Of a stretch of 64,000 nt of DNA, positions 33,097 through 45,367 are shown one piece after another; position 1 is the first letter of the stretch, and the number at the start of each line of letters is the position of its first letter. The notes beneath the pieces were generated by a model. The model saw only the letters and a list, made by a program, of their open reading frames with translations, ran no database searches and was not told the origin of the DNA. A program made the position numbers and the translations under genes. The stretch lies in the NCBI GenBank assembly GCA_002110485.1, contig MOWL01000096.1, positions 54,683-118,682 of the forward strand, in the 5' to 3' direction. This DNA comes from Emergomyces orientalis. Lineage: Eukaryota; Ascomycota; Eurotiomycetes; Onygenales; Ajellomycetaceae.

Positions 33097-34583
33097 CTAT
33101 CGGCTTTGAACGTGATCAAGAAGACATCATTGTCAGATGAATAATTTTTGGCAGAAATGGTATCAACAAGCACAAACAGAAAATGCCTTGGAATATGTTG
33201 CGCGAAATCCCTTCTGTTCGTTATATAAATCCCCACACAAAAAGACATCCTTGTCTGATGATGTTGGAAACTTCCAATATGGACAGATTGTTTTGTTTTG
33301 AATTATATTCAAATGCCTACGTACAATGCTTTAATTTAATTTATTTTATTACCGTGCTCCCCTTTACTTTCAAGAGCAACTATTGTTGTGTCGACCGGTT
33401 TGGTGCGAAAACAGACAAAAACGCCAGCAAAAATTCAAATTATCATAGTATAACTGAAATCGCTAGATCTTATATATCACCCTCAACGCTGTCTTCTACC
33501 TCATTTTCATCAGTATATCCAATATATATTGGTAGTGAAATACGTTCTCCTCTCAGTCGCTTCCTCACTGGCAACATTAAAAACGCCTTACAAGGCAAAA
33601 TTTTGTGTTGCCCGAAATTGTGCCCTCCCTAGATTACCAATTGCCCTGTGCATACCGAAATCGATAGCATCTGCGATCCGTTGGCACTGCTACTAGAATC
33701 TGGAGGCCAGCGCTAGAATGGCATATAATCCTGAGATATCAGGGAATTTCGGCTTTTTTTTTTCTTTCGGAGGGGGGCCTCGTATGAAGGATTTTCAAGC
33801 GTTGCCAACAGCAGCCATGCTTCGTAACGAAACTGACCAGGTAGAAAATTGCTTTCACAACGATACTGGTTGTGTAGTACTTCCCTCGCAACGAAACTGA
33901 TCGGCCGTGAAGAAGTCATGCCCGCAAAATCTCCAATGCCCTGATGGCATGGATCCTCTCGCCCCAATTGGGCGCAAAACATACAACTCGACTTCCTCCT
34001 TTCCAAGCACGCCGTTATCTGTGCCAAAGAGAAAATTTCAGACTAATCGCAATTAGAGCAAGCGGAGTGGGTGTCCATGATGCAAAGGACATTTTGTTAG
34101 AGAACCCCGTTATTGGAGTCTGAAGCTAAGGAGGGGTCATGGCGCAAAATGCCCTCAAATATCTTGTTAACATGCCCGTCAAACACTTGAACTTGCCCGA
34201 AGATACCTTCGGAATCTATCTAGCAAGTAAATGGAGATTGAACGGCCGTGTCATATAGCCATATATACATGAAATGTCATGTCAACAACAGACTATCACC
34301 GTCAATTACAAGAAGAAATGAATAAGAAAAGGAGGAGCATTAAGCAACTGTGCAAAAAATCCTTAAGTATGATCATAAATATTGCAATCTAAGATACCGA
34401 TAAATCCAATAAAAATAAAGTTCATATCTCCCCAGAATCAAGATGTGGAACATGCTTTGGTTAAAAGGCTGCGGAGCGCGGTAAACCGGTGAAGATAGAA
34501 AAATAAAAATAAATTGATATACATATTTCTGTCTCTATCATCGACATATTGAATGCATCGCAATTTGATTTTTTCGATTTGTT
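33097..34583. other. Intergenic; no assignable gene
   Basis: About 1.5 kb of AT-rich DNA. A 104-codon open stretch on the minus strand (34027-33713) with several Cys and Arg has no recognisable domain. Two imperfect direct repeats of CGYAACGAAACTGAYC lie near 33825 and 33889. Confidence 0.4.
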
Positions 34584-36551
34584 CTACAGTTTCGGAGATG
34601 GGATATCTTTCTTCAGCAATGCCTCAGCGACTTTGCGGCGCTGGATTTTGCCTGTGGATTTGTGTGTATTAGTTTATGTGCGTGAAGCCGTCCAAGAGAG
34701 GCAAAAGAGTCTATACCTGTTGCAGTTTTGGGAATTTCGGGGAGGATCCATATCTGTAGTGGCGGAAAGTATATGCATTAGCTTGTTGTAAATAAAGATA
34801 ACAGAAATGGTTTGAGGTTAAAATTAGAAGGAGGTGAATATGGGAGATACGCAGATTTCACCTTTTTTGGAATCTTGAATTTAGCAACTTTAGGAGCAAC
34901 CCATGACTTCAGCATGTCTTCTGACATGCTTCCGCCTTTTTTCAAGACAACTGCTACCCCAATGTCTTCGCCATAGTGGGTATCCGGAATAGCAAAAGAT
35001 ACTGCCTCCGCTACATGGGGGTTATGTGCAATCGTGTTGTCCAACTCGATAGGACTAATTTTCTCGCCTCCCTTATTGATAAGCTCCTTGATACGTCCTG
35101 TAATAAAAACGTAACCGTCCTTGTCCTTCTTTCCCTGATCACCTGTCCGGAAAAAACCAGATTTTGTGAATGATGATTCATTTGCAGCGGGGTTGTTTAT
35201 GTACCCCTTGGTGACGTTCTCCCCACGGATACAAATCTCGCCCTCAGCGCCCTGAGGAACTTCGTTTCCGGCTTGGTCAAGAATCTTAACCTCCACTCCC
35301 TGGCCAATCCCAACAGTACCTGGCTGCCTCTTTCCTGGAGGGAGTGGGTTACTCGTCATCTGATGGGCAGCTTCTGTCATTGCATACGCCTCTAGTACCG
35401 GAGCATGGAAGGCCTTTTCCAATTCATGGAAAGTTTTTGGGGACAATGGGGAGGAGCACGAGCGAATAAATCGAATTTTTGGTATAGGGTTCGGGAACGG
35501 AGTCTTAAGGAGGACCTGGTGAATGGTAGGTACTGCAGTGTACCAGTTTGCGTTGTACGTAACAAATTCGGACCAAAATGTCGAGGCTGAGAACTTTTCG
35601 GGGACGATCACAGAACCTCCGGACAACAGAGGTGTGAGGAACGCCGCGAGCAAGCCGTGAACATGGAATAGAGGCATCACGAGCAATGTTCGGTCCTTTT
35701 CTGTCAAGTCGTAGGTCGCTTGAATATTTTCTGGGTATTTGGTTAGTCAGAGCATGAGAATACAGAAATTTATCACAATTGAACATACTCATGGTCCTTG
35801 TAAGATTCCGGTGTGTAAGGGGTACCTAAAGATTGTAAGCATAATATTTCCTGCGAGATATCCGTAACGAACTTACAGCTTTTGGTCTGCCAGTAGTGCC
35901 TGATTTGAATATTAACATACTTGTACCACGATTGCAGACCAACAAGGAATTTAGTGTAAGAACATACGATCTGGACGGCTCAATAACTGAACTTGAAACC
36001 GTGCAGATTGCTGCTCTTCACAGCTTGAGATAGGACTCACCTGAGGTATGAAGCACCAATGCAACGTCATCAGGCTGAGCCTCTTCCATCTTTGAATTAC
36101 CCTTCCCGGCCAATTTCCCAGTCTCTTTCACGTCTAGAACTACCTCCTCTCCGTTCCAGTAGCACTCGGCAATGGCAGCGGAGTATTTCCTCGCAGCACG
36201 GACAGCTGATCCGTCTTTCGCAAATGAGCCCTTTGGGACAAGCGTCAATGCAGAACTCAAGTCATCAATGTAGAATTCGAACTCTTCCTGTTTGTATGCG
36301 GGGTTGAGAGGAGCCGCAATTGCTCTTTGCCATGACGCAGCCAGGAAGGAAACAATGAATTCGTAAGAATTGGGCAGCGCAATTGAAACAGCAGCGCCTG
36401 GTGAAATTCCCAGCTTGGCCAGTTTCGCTTGGAATGACTGGACATCAGAACGTAGGCGCTGATACGAAATTGTTAAAGGCTCTGGTTTGCCGGGAACGAT
36501 GATAGCGGTCACAGCAGAACCAGCGAATGAATTTGTCAGAGTACTAGACAT
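34584..36551 (-). CDS. AMP-forming acyl/oxalyl-CoA synthetase, Pcs60-like, 514 aa
   Basis: Minus strand, six exons: 36551-36041, 35899-35877, 35825-35789, 35730-34862, 34753-34717, 34651-34584, 1545 nt. The 23-nt exon 2 carries the ATP-binding P-loop (with flanks, LHTSGTTGRPKAVPLTHRN). Other adenylate-forming motifs are LLVMPLFHVHGLL, YAMTEAAHQMTSNPLPPGKR, FFRTGDQGKKDKDGYVFITG, GRIKELINKGGEKISPIE and the catalytic-lysine motif PKTATGKIQRRKV. The full set is intact. The sequence resembles the yeast Pcs60 and oxalyl-CoA synthetase branch, so activation of oxalate or a medium-chain acid with CoA is likely. It ends in PKL, close to the peroxisomal SKL/AKL signal but with Pro at -3. The ATG at 36551 is preferred over an upstream in-frame ATG that adds an A/T-rich hydrophobic run. 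Confidence 0.92.
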
Positions 36552-37019
36552 GACTGAAGGATGGGGTATAACAATTCCAAAAAAAAAATATAAAAATATA
36601 AACTGCAAATACAATATAACCAGAATAGAACAAAATAAATGGTATTCTCTAATATAATGAATATGTTGATATCAAATTCATGCCGATGACGCAGAATCTT
36701 GACTGCCGAATGTCTCGACCGGCAGCTTTAGCCAATTACCGAGGAGGACGAAGCTAGGCGGATAATTGATAATCCGATATAACCTGACTAATATACAAAC
36801 ATTGCAAACATGCCAAGTATCACGGCAACTTCTCGCTTCTTTGCGACTGAGGATGACCGACGACGATGGCAGGAACATACATTCGCATTCGCAGCAGAGC
36901 ATGCCTGTACATAATATGTCTCGCGTATAACCAGCGTGTCGATCAGCGTTGACAACCTATTGTGCTGACCTTCATTAGCAGCCACTGTGTCTGATTCTCA
37001 CTCACTGTCACCAAGAAAC
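36552..37019. promoter_or_regulatory. Shared divergent upstream region
   Basis: 468 bp between the CoA-synthetase and splicing-factor starts. No distinctive box or repeat is seen. Confidence 0.4.
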
Positions 37020-38935
37020 ATGGTATCTCAGCCTCCCCCAAGAGGGGGTATGATGTCGCTTTACGCCAACTTGCTTGATCCCTCTTCAGATAATAGCCCA
37101 GCCCCCGGTACTATCTCGCGTGCTCCAGTTGTATTTAAGCAAGCCGGAGAAAATGATGCGCAACAAGATGATGCAGCTTCAAAAAAGCAGCAGATAAGTG
37201 CTGGTAGCCAATTTACCCTTCCCTGACCATACATCTTTGCTGTACCCGATTTGGTTTGCTCACTCGTTCGTCCTATTTGTCTTACTCCACGAATTCCAGC
37301 TTCTCTACGGTTTCAACCTACCAAAAGGCCTCAGTTGGCTTCCCAGAAGGCGAAAGCTAAACCCGGAGTTCCCAAGGCTCCCGTTGTGGGTTCCGCGGCT
37401 GGAATCTCTGCTGCCTCTGGAATCACCACCAAACACCCGGCAAAGACGTCCCTCGCGGATTGGGCTACAGCAGCTGACGATTATGACGTGAACGGGTTTT
37501 ATGGAGGGGAAAAAAGACAGCGGGGTGGCCGTAAAAAGCGCAAGAAGAACCGCGATGAGGAAACAAACCTGCAGAATTGGGATGATATTTACGACCCGTC
37601 GCGACCTAATAGCTATGAAGCATATAGACATAGCGAGGAGAAGATACGGGAAGTTCGAGAATGGAAAGATCGCTTGTATGCCCACCGGATGGCTAGGAGA
37701 ACAAGCAGTGATCTGGATAGCGACGAAGAATACTCGAGGTCTCCAAGAAATCGTATGGTTCACACTTTGCGCTTTGAAAATACTCGTGGTACTAATATCC
37801 AGTCATAGACCGTTTTGCACCCCCAAGCCTCAACTTTGCTCCTCCCCCAAATCTTAATGAACCTCGACCAGACCGACAGGACTCGGAAGGTTTATCAGAG
37901 CCCGCTCCAGCACCTTCTACAACGATTCCCGACGATGCAACTGGAGAGGATGCATATACCCGACGACTCCGGATGAGTCAAAATACCTATGCCCCACAAG
38001 ATCCCTCTTCTACAAATATAGCAATACCTCCGCCGCCGCCCTTCACATCATCAGAACTTTTGCCTCCACACCCCCCTCCGCCCAATCAGGTTTTCGCATC
38101 TGCTACCATATCACGGGCGCCAGTCCGATACACATTACCCCCAGCACCTGAAGAGATTCCCGCGACAGAAGCAGAATTGGAGGCAACATTTGCAAAGGAG
38201 GAAGATACCAAACAAGAACCTGATGGAGAAGCCCCCGATCCCTTCGCCCTGGGCAGAAAGGGTTTGCAGAGAGATTACTCTCAAAGTATGGATGGACAAA
38301 AGGTTCTGGTTTAGGCGCAAGCGGGGAAGGCATAGTCAAGCCTTTACAGGTCAAGTTGGAAAAACAAAAGAAGAAGCCGGATTCCGAGGGTGGAGGATTT
38401 GCTACCCCGGCTGGTAGAGCTAAAATAATTGGCGGAAACCAGAAGAAGTCAGAAGAAGGAAAATTCGGGCGGATGAGTGAAGTAGTAGTGCTACACGGCA
38501 TGGTAGATGGGATGGATCTGGATGCGGAGTTAGACGGTGGTGAAGGCGGAGGTTTGATGCAAGAGATCGGAGACGAATGCGCTGAAAAGGTATGCGGGTT
38601 TATATTTGGCAAGAAACGGCCAAGTTCCTATCTTTTAACAGATGTCTTTACTAATATATATACTACAGTATGGACGAGTAGAGCGGGTCTTCATCGATCG
38701 AAACAGCACAGGCAAAATACCAGTATTTGTCAAATTTACAAGCCAGCTTTCCGCATTACGAGTAAGTTACCAGTTATCCAGATGTGTAATTCTAGCAGAA
38801 ACCAGATTTCAAAATTATGGTCACTAACGAACACAATAGGCAGTCAATGCCCTTGAGGGGCGGATTTTCAGCGGAAACACGATCACGGCCCGATTTTTCG
38901 ATGTCGATAAGTTTGAACAGGGCGTGTACGAATAA
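37020..38935 (+). CDS. SPF45/RBM17-type splicing factor with apparent 1-nt frameshift
   Basis: Five exons: 37020-37197, 37300-37752, 37809-38589, 38669-38761, 38840-38935. About 533 aa if the frame is restored. The N-terminus has the family motif MSLYANLLDP and GTISRAPVVFKQ, then a Lys/Arg-rich region (RQRGGRKKRKKN) and a second ATISRAPVRYTLPPAP box. The G-patch is PGQKGFAERLLSKYGWTKGS plus GLGASGEGIV. The C-terminal RRM/UHM carries YGRVERVFIDR, VFVKFTSQLSALR and NALEGRIFSGNTITARFFD. SPF45 acts in 3' splice-site choice. Exon 3 changes frame inside the run CCCCC near 38231-38235, between EPDGEAP and RSLRPGQKG. A GT donor is absent there, so an intron does not explain it. Either the assembly lost one C or the allele is truncated before the G-patch. 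Confidence 0.85.
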
Positions 38936-39273
38936 ATTAAACGTGTATCTAAAGTTGCATTTTTGCCTCCTCCCTGGCTTCCCCAATTGTCCTTTTGTGT
39001 CATGATTTTGGCAAACCTAAACACTTTAGATCATTTCATTGTCCATATGAGAATTCCTACATATAAATCTCATTTCATTAGAGCATCATGTAAGCCACCA
39101 TTTATTCGACACATTAGCACTACTCATACCTATAAGGCCAAATTCATTCACCCACTCGAGAGGACCCTCAAACCCAACATTTTCGTGGGAAAAATAAAAA
39201 TAACCGTCTGAATATCCCCTCACATACCCACGCTTGTTCACGCTCTCGCCACCTTTCCCACCACCACCCCCTG
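38936..39273. other. Intergenic; no gene seen
   Basis: AT-rich 3' flank. Nothing assignable. Confidence 0.4.
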
Positions 39274-39540
39274 TCAATTCCCTTTGTTTTTCATTCTCCA
39301 TCTCATTAGCCATCCCCTTGTCCTTCTCCTTTCCTTACCCTCAAAATCATCACCCCTGAAATTCCTACAGCGCGCACACATCCCGTACATCGGAAGGCGC
39401 ACCTCAACCTTCGCGCAGGGGGTACCTAATCGCGTCGCCGCTTCGTAGGGTAAGTCATTATTCCGGATTTCGCTGGGAAATGGATAGTCGGAAGTCATGT
39501 GGCCGCAGAGGGCATGAGACCAACGAACTTTATGGCACAT
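39274..39540 (-). CDS. Possible small Cys-rich protein
   Basis: An 88-codon ORF opening MCHKVRWSHALCGHMTSDYP and later MYGMCARCRNF, ending in a basic stretch. The MC..K..W.H..CGH opening resembles small fungal Cys/His proteins of unknown role, which may bind zinc. No intron or neighbour supports it further, so it could be a chance ORF. Confidence 0.35.
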   Translation of the reverse strand: MCHKVRWSHALCGHMTSDYPFPSEIRNNDLPYEAATRLGTPCAKVEVRLPMYGMCARCRNFRGDDFEGKERRRTRGWLMRWRMKNKGN

Positions 39541-40541
39541 CGCAAAATGTTTCTCGCGTTTATCGTCTTGGTTTTATGGGGTTCTCTTGTTCGATTTTTG
39601 GGAAGAGGGTGTGGCTGAGGACTGGCGGCAAGAGCTTTGCCTCCCGGGGGATTATGTGTCTTTGAACAGATGCTAAATGAGGGAGATAGACAAGGGCAGA
39701 TTGGATCGCTGTCCTCATGAAGCTCTGGTCCTCTTTCTGATCCCCGCTTGAAAAGTTATTCGGTTTTGCGCAACGACCTGCGAGGATATATGTCCATAGT
39801 ATGGTTAAGAAGGGGGGGCGTAAGCTCCTGAAATTAAACCATTCCATCCCCTTCCTCAGCTGTTAAACTGTTTTACTTGACATTGAATGGGGCGAGCAGA
39901 TGGTACATGCGACGTATTCTGTGTACCATTTCCTCCATATATGAGCATTCATTCATTACACTGCTCCTGATTGAGAAGTGTATGGGCGTCTAAACCGTGC
40001 AACAATAGCAATCATCACAACAAAATACATGGTCTTACAAGACGAATCTATAAGAAATAATCACCCCCCTTGGAATTTGTTTCCATGCTCGAACAATACA
40101 TTTTGAAACAATGAATTGGCGGTTTGTGGCCCCCTTTGAAACGGTATAGAAGTCAGTTTCGATACGTAAAGCAAGTTGGTCAGCGGTCATTCCTTCGATA
40201 GGCACCCTAGATAGCTATTTGTGTCAATTCTGGCCCCCAGCCACCTCCGGTTGAAGCTCCGGCAGCTTTTAACTCAACCCTCTGGTTGCAGTTGTGCTAA
40301 CGGGGACTTTCAGCACGTGGGACCTTTTCCTGATTTATCTTAGCGGATGAATATACGACTTGCTCAGCCCCAAAGGCAGCACATCTACACGTGATAAATA
40401 ATCGCAATGGAGTTTGGGGCTCTTGCGAATACATCATACGCTTTTAAAAACTCTCACAGGATATATATCTACTAGAACATTAAATGATAGACACCTAAGG
40501 TGCATATCTACATTTTACAGATCCATCTTTCCTGGCTAATC
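39541..40541. other. Intergenic; no gene seen
   Basis: About 1 kb upstream of the GTPase gene, AT-rich toward 40,400. No other coding signal. Confidence 0.4.
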
Positions 40542-41750
40542 ATGGCCTCTCAAAACCCCGAGTCACCCGCTCGTCGGTGCCCCATAAGGTTAGTTTCTCT
40601 CGGAGCCAGCCCTTATTTTACGAGAGCATTATTAACTGCGGAATCGAGCTGAGCTGATTTCGGCTTAAATATGTGCTGTTCCAGTTGCGTGTTTGTCGGC
40701 AGCGATCAGGTCGGCAAGACGTCCATATTGTATAGGCTATTTAACTCCAAAGCCCCGCCTATCGAGGATTTCCCAAGCGTTTCTGATGACCAGGTATTAA
40801 ATGTCCGATATGGCATGCCTAGTCTTTGTGATGCATGCGATCACCAGAATTTAAATATGGAGTATGATGGCCATTTCTCTTTTCAACATTATACAATACT
40901 TACATCAACCCATGGAAATATTGTTGCAAGAGGTGGTAACGGGAAAGGGCTACATCTTATTTTATGGCAAAACAAGCAATCCCCTTTATATACATATTGA
41001 GAGGTATATACCTACATAATTCGGAAAGCCCTAGTTTACCAACTCTTCAACCCCCTCCAGACTCCACGGACAAAAATACAACGTACATTTCCGAGACACA
41101 AGCTCCGAAGCAGAGCGGCTCCGGCCCCTCGCATACACAACCATGAGCTTGGCAATCATTTGCTTTTCCGTAACGGATATCCATTCCTTCGACGCCATCG
41201 AGTCCCGTTGGTTTGAAGAGATAAATCATTTCCATCCCAGAGGCGTCCCCAAAATTATTATCGGCAACAAAATTGACCGGAGAACGCATCGCACTAGCGA
41301 AAATAAGATGGAAAAGGAGAAGAAGAAGAAGAAGAAGAAGAAGACGAACTCTCTACTCCTATCTCAGGGAAAGAAGGATGATCCTGATCCCGTGGGCGAG
41401 GACGGAACGGTGACCCGTGAAGCGGGCATGAGGCTCGCAGAAACGATTAACGCTGTCGCCTATGTTGAGTGCTCAGCGATGACAGAGCAGGGCATGTCCG
41501 ATGTGTATAATGCAATTCACAATGTAAAAGTGCCTCCCTCTCTATTTCTTCCCCCCTTCCCCCCTTCCCCCCTTCCCCGGAAACGAAGATCATAAACTTG
41601 GAACCTTTCAATACCAATGAAAGAGTTAACTAACACAAATAGTAAGCAAGCACACTTTAGCTAATACTTTCAACGCAGGCAATGGGAAAGGCAGAAGAAT
41701 ACGCCCGCACACCTGTTCGTTGTACACCCCGGGGTTGCATGATATTGTAA
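40542..41750 (+). CDS. Divergent Rho-like small GTPase with CaaX box, 234 aa
   Basis: Best model has five exons: 40542-40588, 40685-40793, 40848-40861 (14-nt microexon), 41061-41523, 41679-41750, 705 nt with all phases agreeing. G1 is FVGSDQVGKTS. The effector region is DFPSVSDDQ and then NLNMELHGQKYNVHFRD. G3 reads DTSSEAE instead of DTAGQE. RLRPLAYTTMSLAIICFSV is Rho-like. G4 is GNKID and G5 is ECSAM. The C-terminus CMIL is a CaaX box with Leu, predicting geranylgeranylation, with another Cys nearby (VRCTPRG). A polylysine insert from an AAG repeat (about 41310-41345) sits after G4, where Rho proteins have their insert helix. The Q61-equivalent residue and Gly60 are changed, so GTP hydrolysis may be impaired. 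The microexon is a prediction; the intron at 40862-41060 is long for this window. Confidence 0.75.
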
Positions 41751-42054
41751 CATAAACTAAATTTTTAGAATCCAAAAAAATTATGCTATTTTCTTTTCCT
41801 TTTCTTTCTTTTTTAAAAGCCCAGCTACCTACTGCTGAACATGATATCCATTAGTTGATTTAATATAAAAAGGCAGTGAAGAAAACTTAAAAATAAACAA
41901 AAATAAAAATGTCTTTTATATAAACAGCAGGGAATAGTTTTTATCAATTTCTCTGCAATAAATATGAACTTTTTATTTAAAAAGAAATACTAAAAAAACT
42001 CGGAAACCTCATCAAAAATTATTTTTTTTCTTTTACATCTAAATCGCGATTGCT
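41751..42054. other. AT-rich junction into the transposon block
   Basis: Very AT-rich 3' flank of the GTPase gene leading to the LINE. Nothing assignable. Confidence 0.4.
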
Positions 42055-43726
42055 TTTGTATCACAGAGGGTCTTGAAGAGCATCAGCTCACTCACACACT
42101 CTCAAACACCATGGTTGAGGCTGTGAGCGTGAGTGGTGGTGCAGGGAATGTGGGTGCGCGCGCGGCGCGACGCGTACCTGGAGCCGCGCAGGCAGGAGAT
42201 GCAGCAACAAATGGTATGACAGCAACACTGCACATGATCACTGAGACTCTTAGAGAGAGAGAGAAAGACAAGAAGATTAATAAGAAAGAATTACTGTATA
42301 TTCAGAGAGCTCTGAAGACAGTGAATGAGCTCAAGAAGAATCTACTTGACAACATGTTAAAGAAGCTAGAGAATGCTACAAGCACATCACAGCAGAATGA
42401 AAGATGTAATATACTGAACAGTGAGACCTCATGGGCACACATAGCAGCCAATGAAGGGCCGCCAGCAAAGATAGTAACCAGGTGTGCATTGAGAGAGATG
42501 GTGATATCTCAACACAACTGTGATGCACTGACAGTGGAGAAGCACACCTCAGAAGCCATTATTAAAAAGATGAACAAAGCTATCAAAGACATCACTGCTG
42601 ACACAGTGATGGCAGCAAGATACATGCTCAGTGAAGACCTGATTCTTGTCATGAATACATTCAGTATAAAGGCTGAATTAATGAAAAGCAGTAAATGAGT
42701 GAAAAAATGAGAAGACAAGACATATATAAAAAAGAAAATGTATACAGTACTGATCAAGAGTGCTTCACTCAAGATCATTAGCTGGAACAAACCAGAGAAA
42801 GCAGTGAATGATGTATACAAGCAGAATCTATCACTGAGATGCAAGATGCTCATTCATAAAATAATAAAGTGTCTAACTAAATAACAGAAACTGCATGAAA
42901 GTATCATCATACATGTAGCAACATCACAACAGGCAAATACTCTAGTGAAAAGTGATATTATCTTGAGAAATGAGTTCTGTATAATTGAAATCTTTCATAA
43001 AGAGGCTCAAGTCACTCAGTGCTACAGCTGTCAGCAATATGAGCACATAGCTAGATTTTGCTGAAAAGGGGATGTCTGTGGACACTGTGCAGTGAAGAGA
43101 CACACAGACAAGAGCTGCACAGCACTGTTAGAGAGAAAAAAGACAGTCTGCTGCAACTGTGAAGGGACACACCCAGCATGAGCAGCAAACTGCCTGGAAC
43201 AGCGCGCAGTGGTGGAACTAGCTAAAGAGATGCTCAGAAACCAGCTGCAACACTTTGTAATACAGATCTCTGATGAGAAAGGCTGAATCACACCCAGAAA
43301 ACATGACAGAATTACAGACAAGAAAACACAGAGTAGTCAGTGAAAAGTGAGAAGATTCACTGATATATTCAGAGTAGATACACAATAGAAAAACTTATTA
43401 AATGAGTATATACACTTCACATGATCAATTGACATGCAGAATCAGAATACAGGTGAACAATGAGTGAACAACTTCAAATACTGCAATACAATATACACAA
43501 CTCAAGTAAAGTGATGAACATGTTACTGGTCAAGTCTGAAACAGTATTAAACTACAATATTATTGCACTACAAGAGCCATGAATGCATGAGAGAGCTGGC
43601 AGTGACACAACATGTTCAATTAACTGTGGTTTTTGGCAGACAGGCATGCAAAATAAGGAGGCTAGAGTGGGGTTTCTTATCAACAAAAGACTGGCAGCAG
43701 AGACATGAGAGATTAGAGCAGTAACA

Positions 43727-43739
43727 AGATACATGATAC
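43727..43739 (+). repeat. Target-site duplication, left copy
   Basis: AGATACATGATAC, repeated at 45355-45367 after the poly-A tail. Joining the outer LINE across one copy restores its ORF2 frame (RYMI followed by RLTIITAKG). Confidence 0.9.
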
Positions 43740-45354
43740 TATAAAAGCTATGAAAATTGAAGCCTCAATTCCTTCTTCTAAAATAAGGCTGGACAAGCTG
43801 TGCAGAAATTATTCAGTGAGAATAATTAAATTAAATCAAAATCATATAATTAGAAAAAGAGTTTCACTCACATTTCCTTCCATGAACACAGACACTGATT
43901 TGAACTGGAGTAAATATTTAGATTGAAATGAAACCAGTCTAAATTCTGTAAAAAAGATTTCAACTCAGTTATATAGAGTTTGTTCAATGATCAAAGACAA
44001 ACTTCCTCATTTAAATGTGAAAGAATTAGATTTTGAACAACTATATTCATGAAAAAAGTCTCTGAATTCATTGATTGATATAGATATTAGTGAATTATCT
44101 AAAGAAAATGAGCAAGAAAGACATTTAAAACAGCTTGAAATTATAAATAATGCTCTGATTATCTATACTGATGAATCAAAAAATGATACTTCAAATAATT
44201 TGGGAGCTGGCATAGTATATACAAGAAACAAAGATATATACTTCACCAATTCATGAAATCTGGGTCAAGAAATGGAAGTATTTGATGCAGAAGTATATGC
44301 AATAATGCAAGCATTTAAAATGACAATGAGTCAATTGACAAGAAATTCAGATATCAATGAGATATGAATTTATTCAGACAGTCAAGCAGCTTTGAAAAGA
44401 TTTCAAAAAAACAAGATTTAAGAAAATTAAATACATATTGAAACTGTATATTAATTGATTAAAAGAATAAGAAAATTAAAAGATATACAAATTCATTTGC
44501 ACTGGGTCCCAGCTCATATGAATATAAAAGAAAATGAACTAGCTGATGAAGCTGCAAAAAAGAGCACAGAAATTGAGTTAGTGAAAAAACAGAAAATATC
44601 TTGAACATTTATAAAAAGAAAAGTAAAAGAGAAATGCTTAAAAGATTGAAATTTAAATTGAGAAACTCAAAAACAAAAACTAAGTATTAAATACTTGGTT
44701 TTTGAAATAAAATCAAAGTGAAAAACATGCTCTATTAAATACAAAAAGAAAATCTTTTCTTCAATAATTTAATTGAAGCTTGGTCATGAATACTTTGACT
44801 TCTATTTTAAGAAATTTGAAATTGAGAGACCTCAAAACTGTGATATATGTGATTATTTGAAAGATTCAGAACATTTATTGATAAATTGCTTAAAAAACTC
44901 TGTTATTAGAAATGATTTGAAAAGAAAATATGATATAGATTAAATAAATATGAGATTTCTGTTTCAAACTGAAACAGATATTAAATATTTAATAAATTAT
45001 ATCATAGAAACAGATATTGCAACAAGAAAAAAACAACAACTAGATATATAATAAATATGATTTAAATCAATTTATTATAAATATTCTTTGAGAAATTTTC
45101 TATGTTAGTTCATTCTTTTAATTTTCTTTGTATTATCTTCAACTTTGAGTTTATTTTTAAAAAAATGTCTTAGTATTAAATTGTATCATCTTTTATTTTT
45201 GAATGTGTCTCTTATTCTGGGCTGGAATTACTGTAATGGCAAGTGACAAGAAGTTACATGTATTTAGATATAGTTTATATGATAAATTCTAGTAATACTA
45301 GGTGAGCATCATAATCACTGATTGCATATGCCTTAATGAAAGAAAAAAAAAAAA
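43740..45354 (+). mobile_element. Nested 5'-truncated LINE fragment with RNase H domain and poly-A tail
   Basis: An AT-rich insert inside the outer LINE endonuclease. It reads SSKIRLDKLCRNYSVRI, then the RNase H domain (IIYTDESKN, EVFDAEVYAI, IYSDSQAALKRF, HLHWVPAH and ENELADEAAKKS), a Cys-bearing tail (RPQNCDICDYLKDSEHLL) and an oligo-A tract at 45341-45354. The 13-bp sequence AGATACATGATAC occurs at both edges (43727-43739 and 45355-45367), a clean target-site duplication. Most Trp positions are TGA and several Gln are TAA. Confidence 0.85.
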
Positions 45355-45367
45355 AGATACATGATAC
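45355..45367 (+). repeat. Target-site duplication, right copy
   Basis: AGATACATGATAC, matching 43727-43739. Confidence 0.9.

Noticed and set aside
33713..34027. Minus-strand 104-codon ORF
   Set aside because: No domain pattern, intron or start context supports it; left as intergenic.
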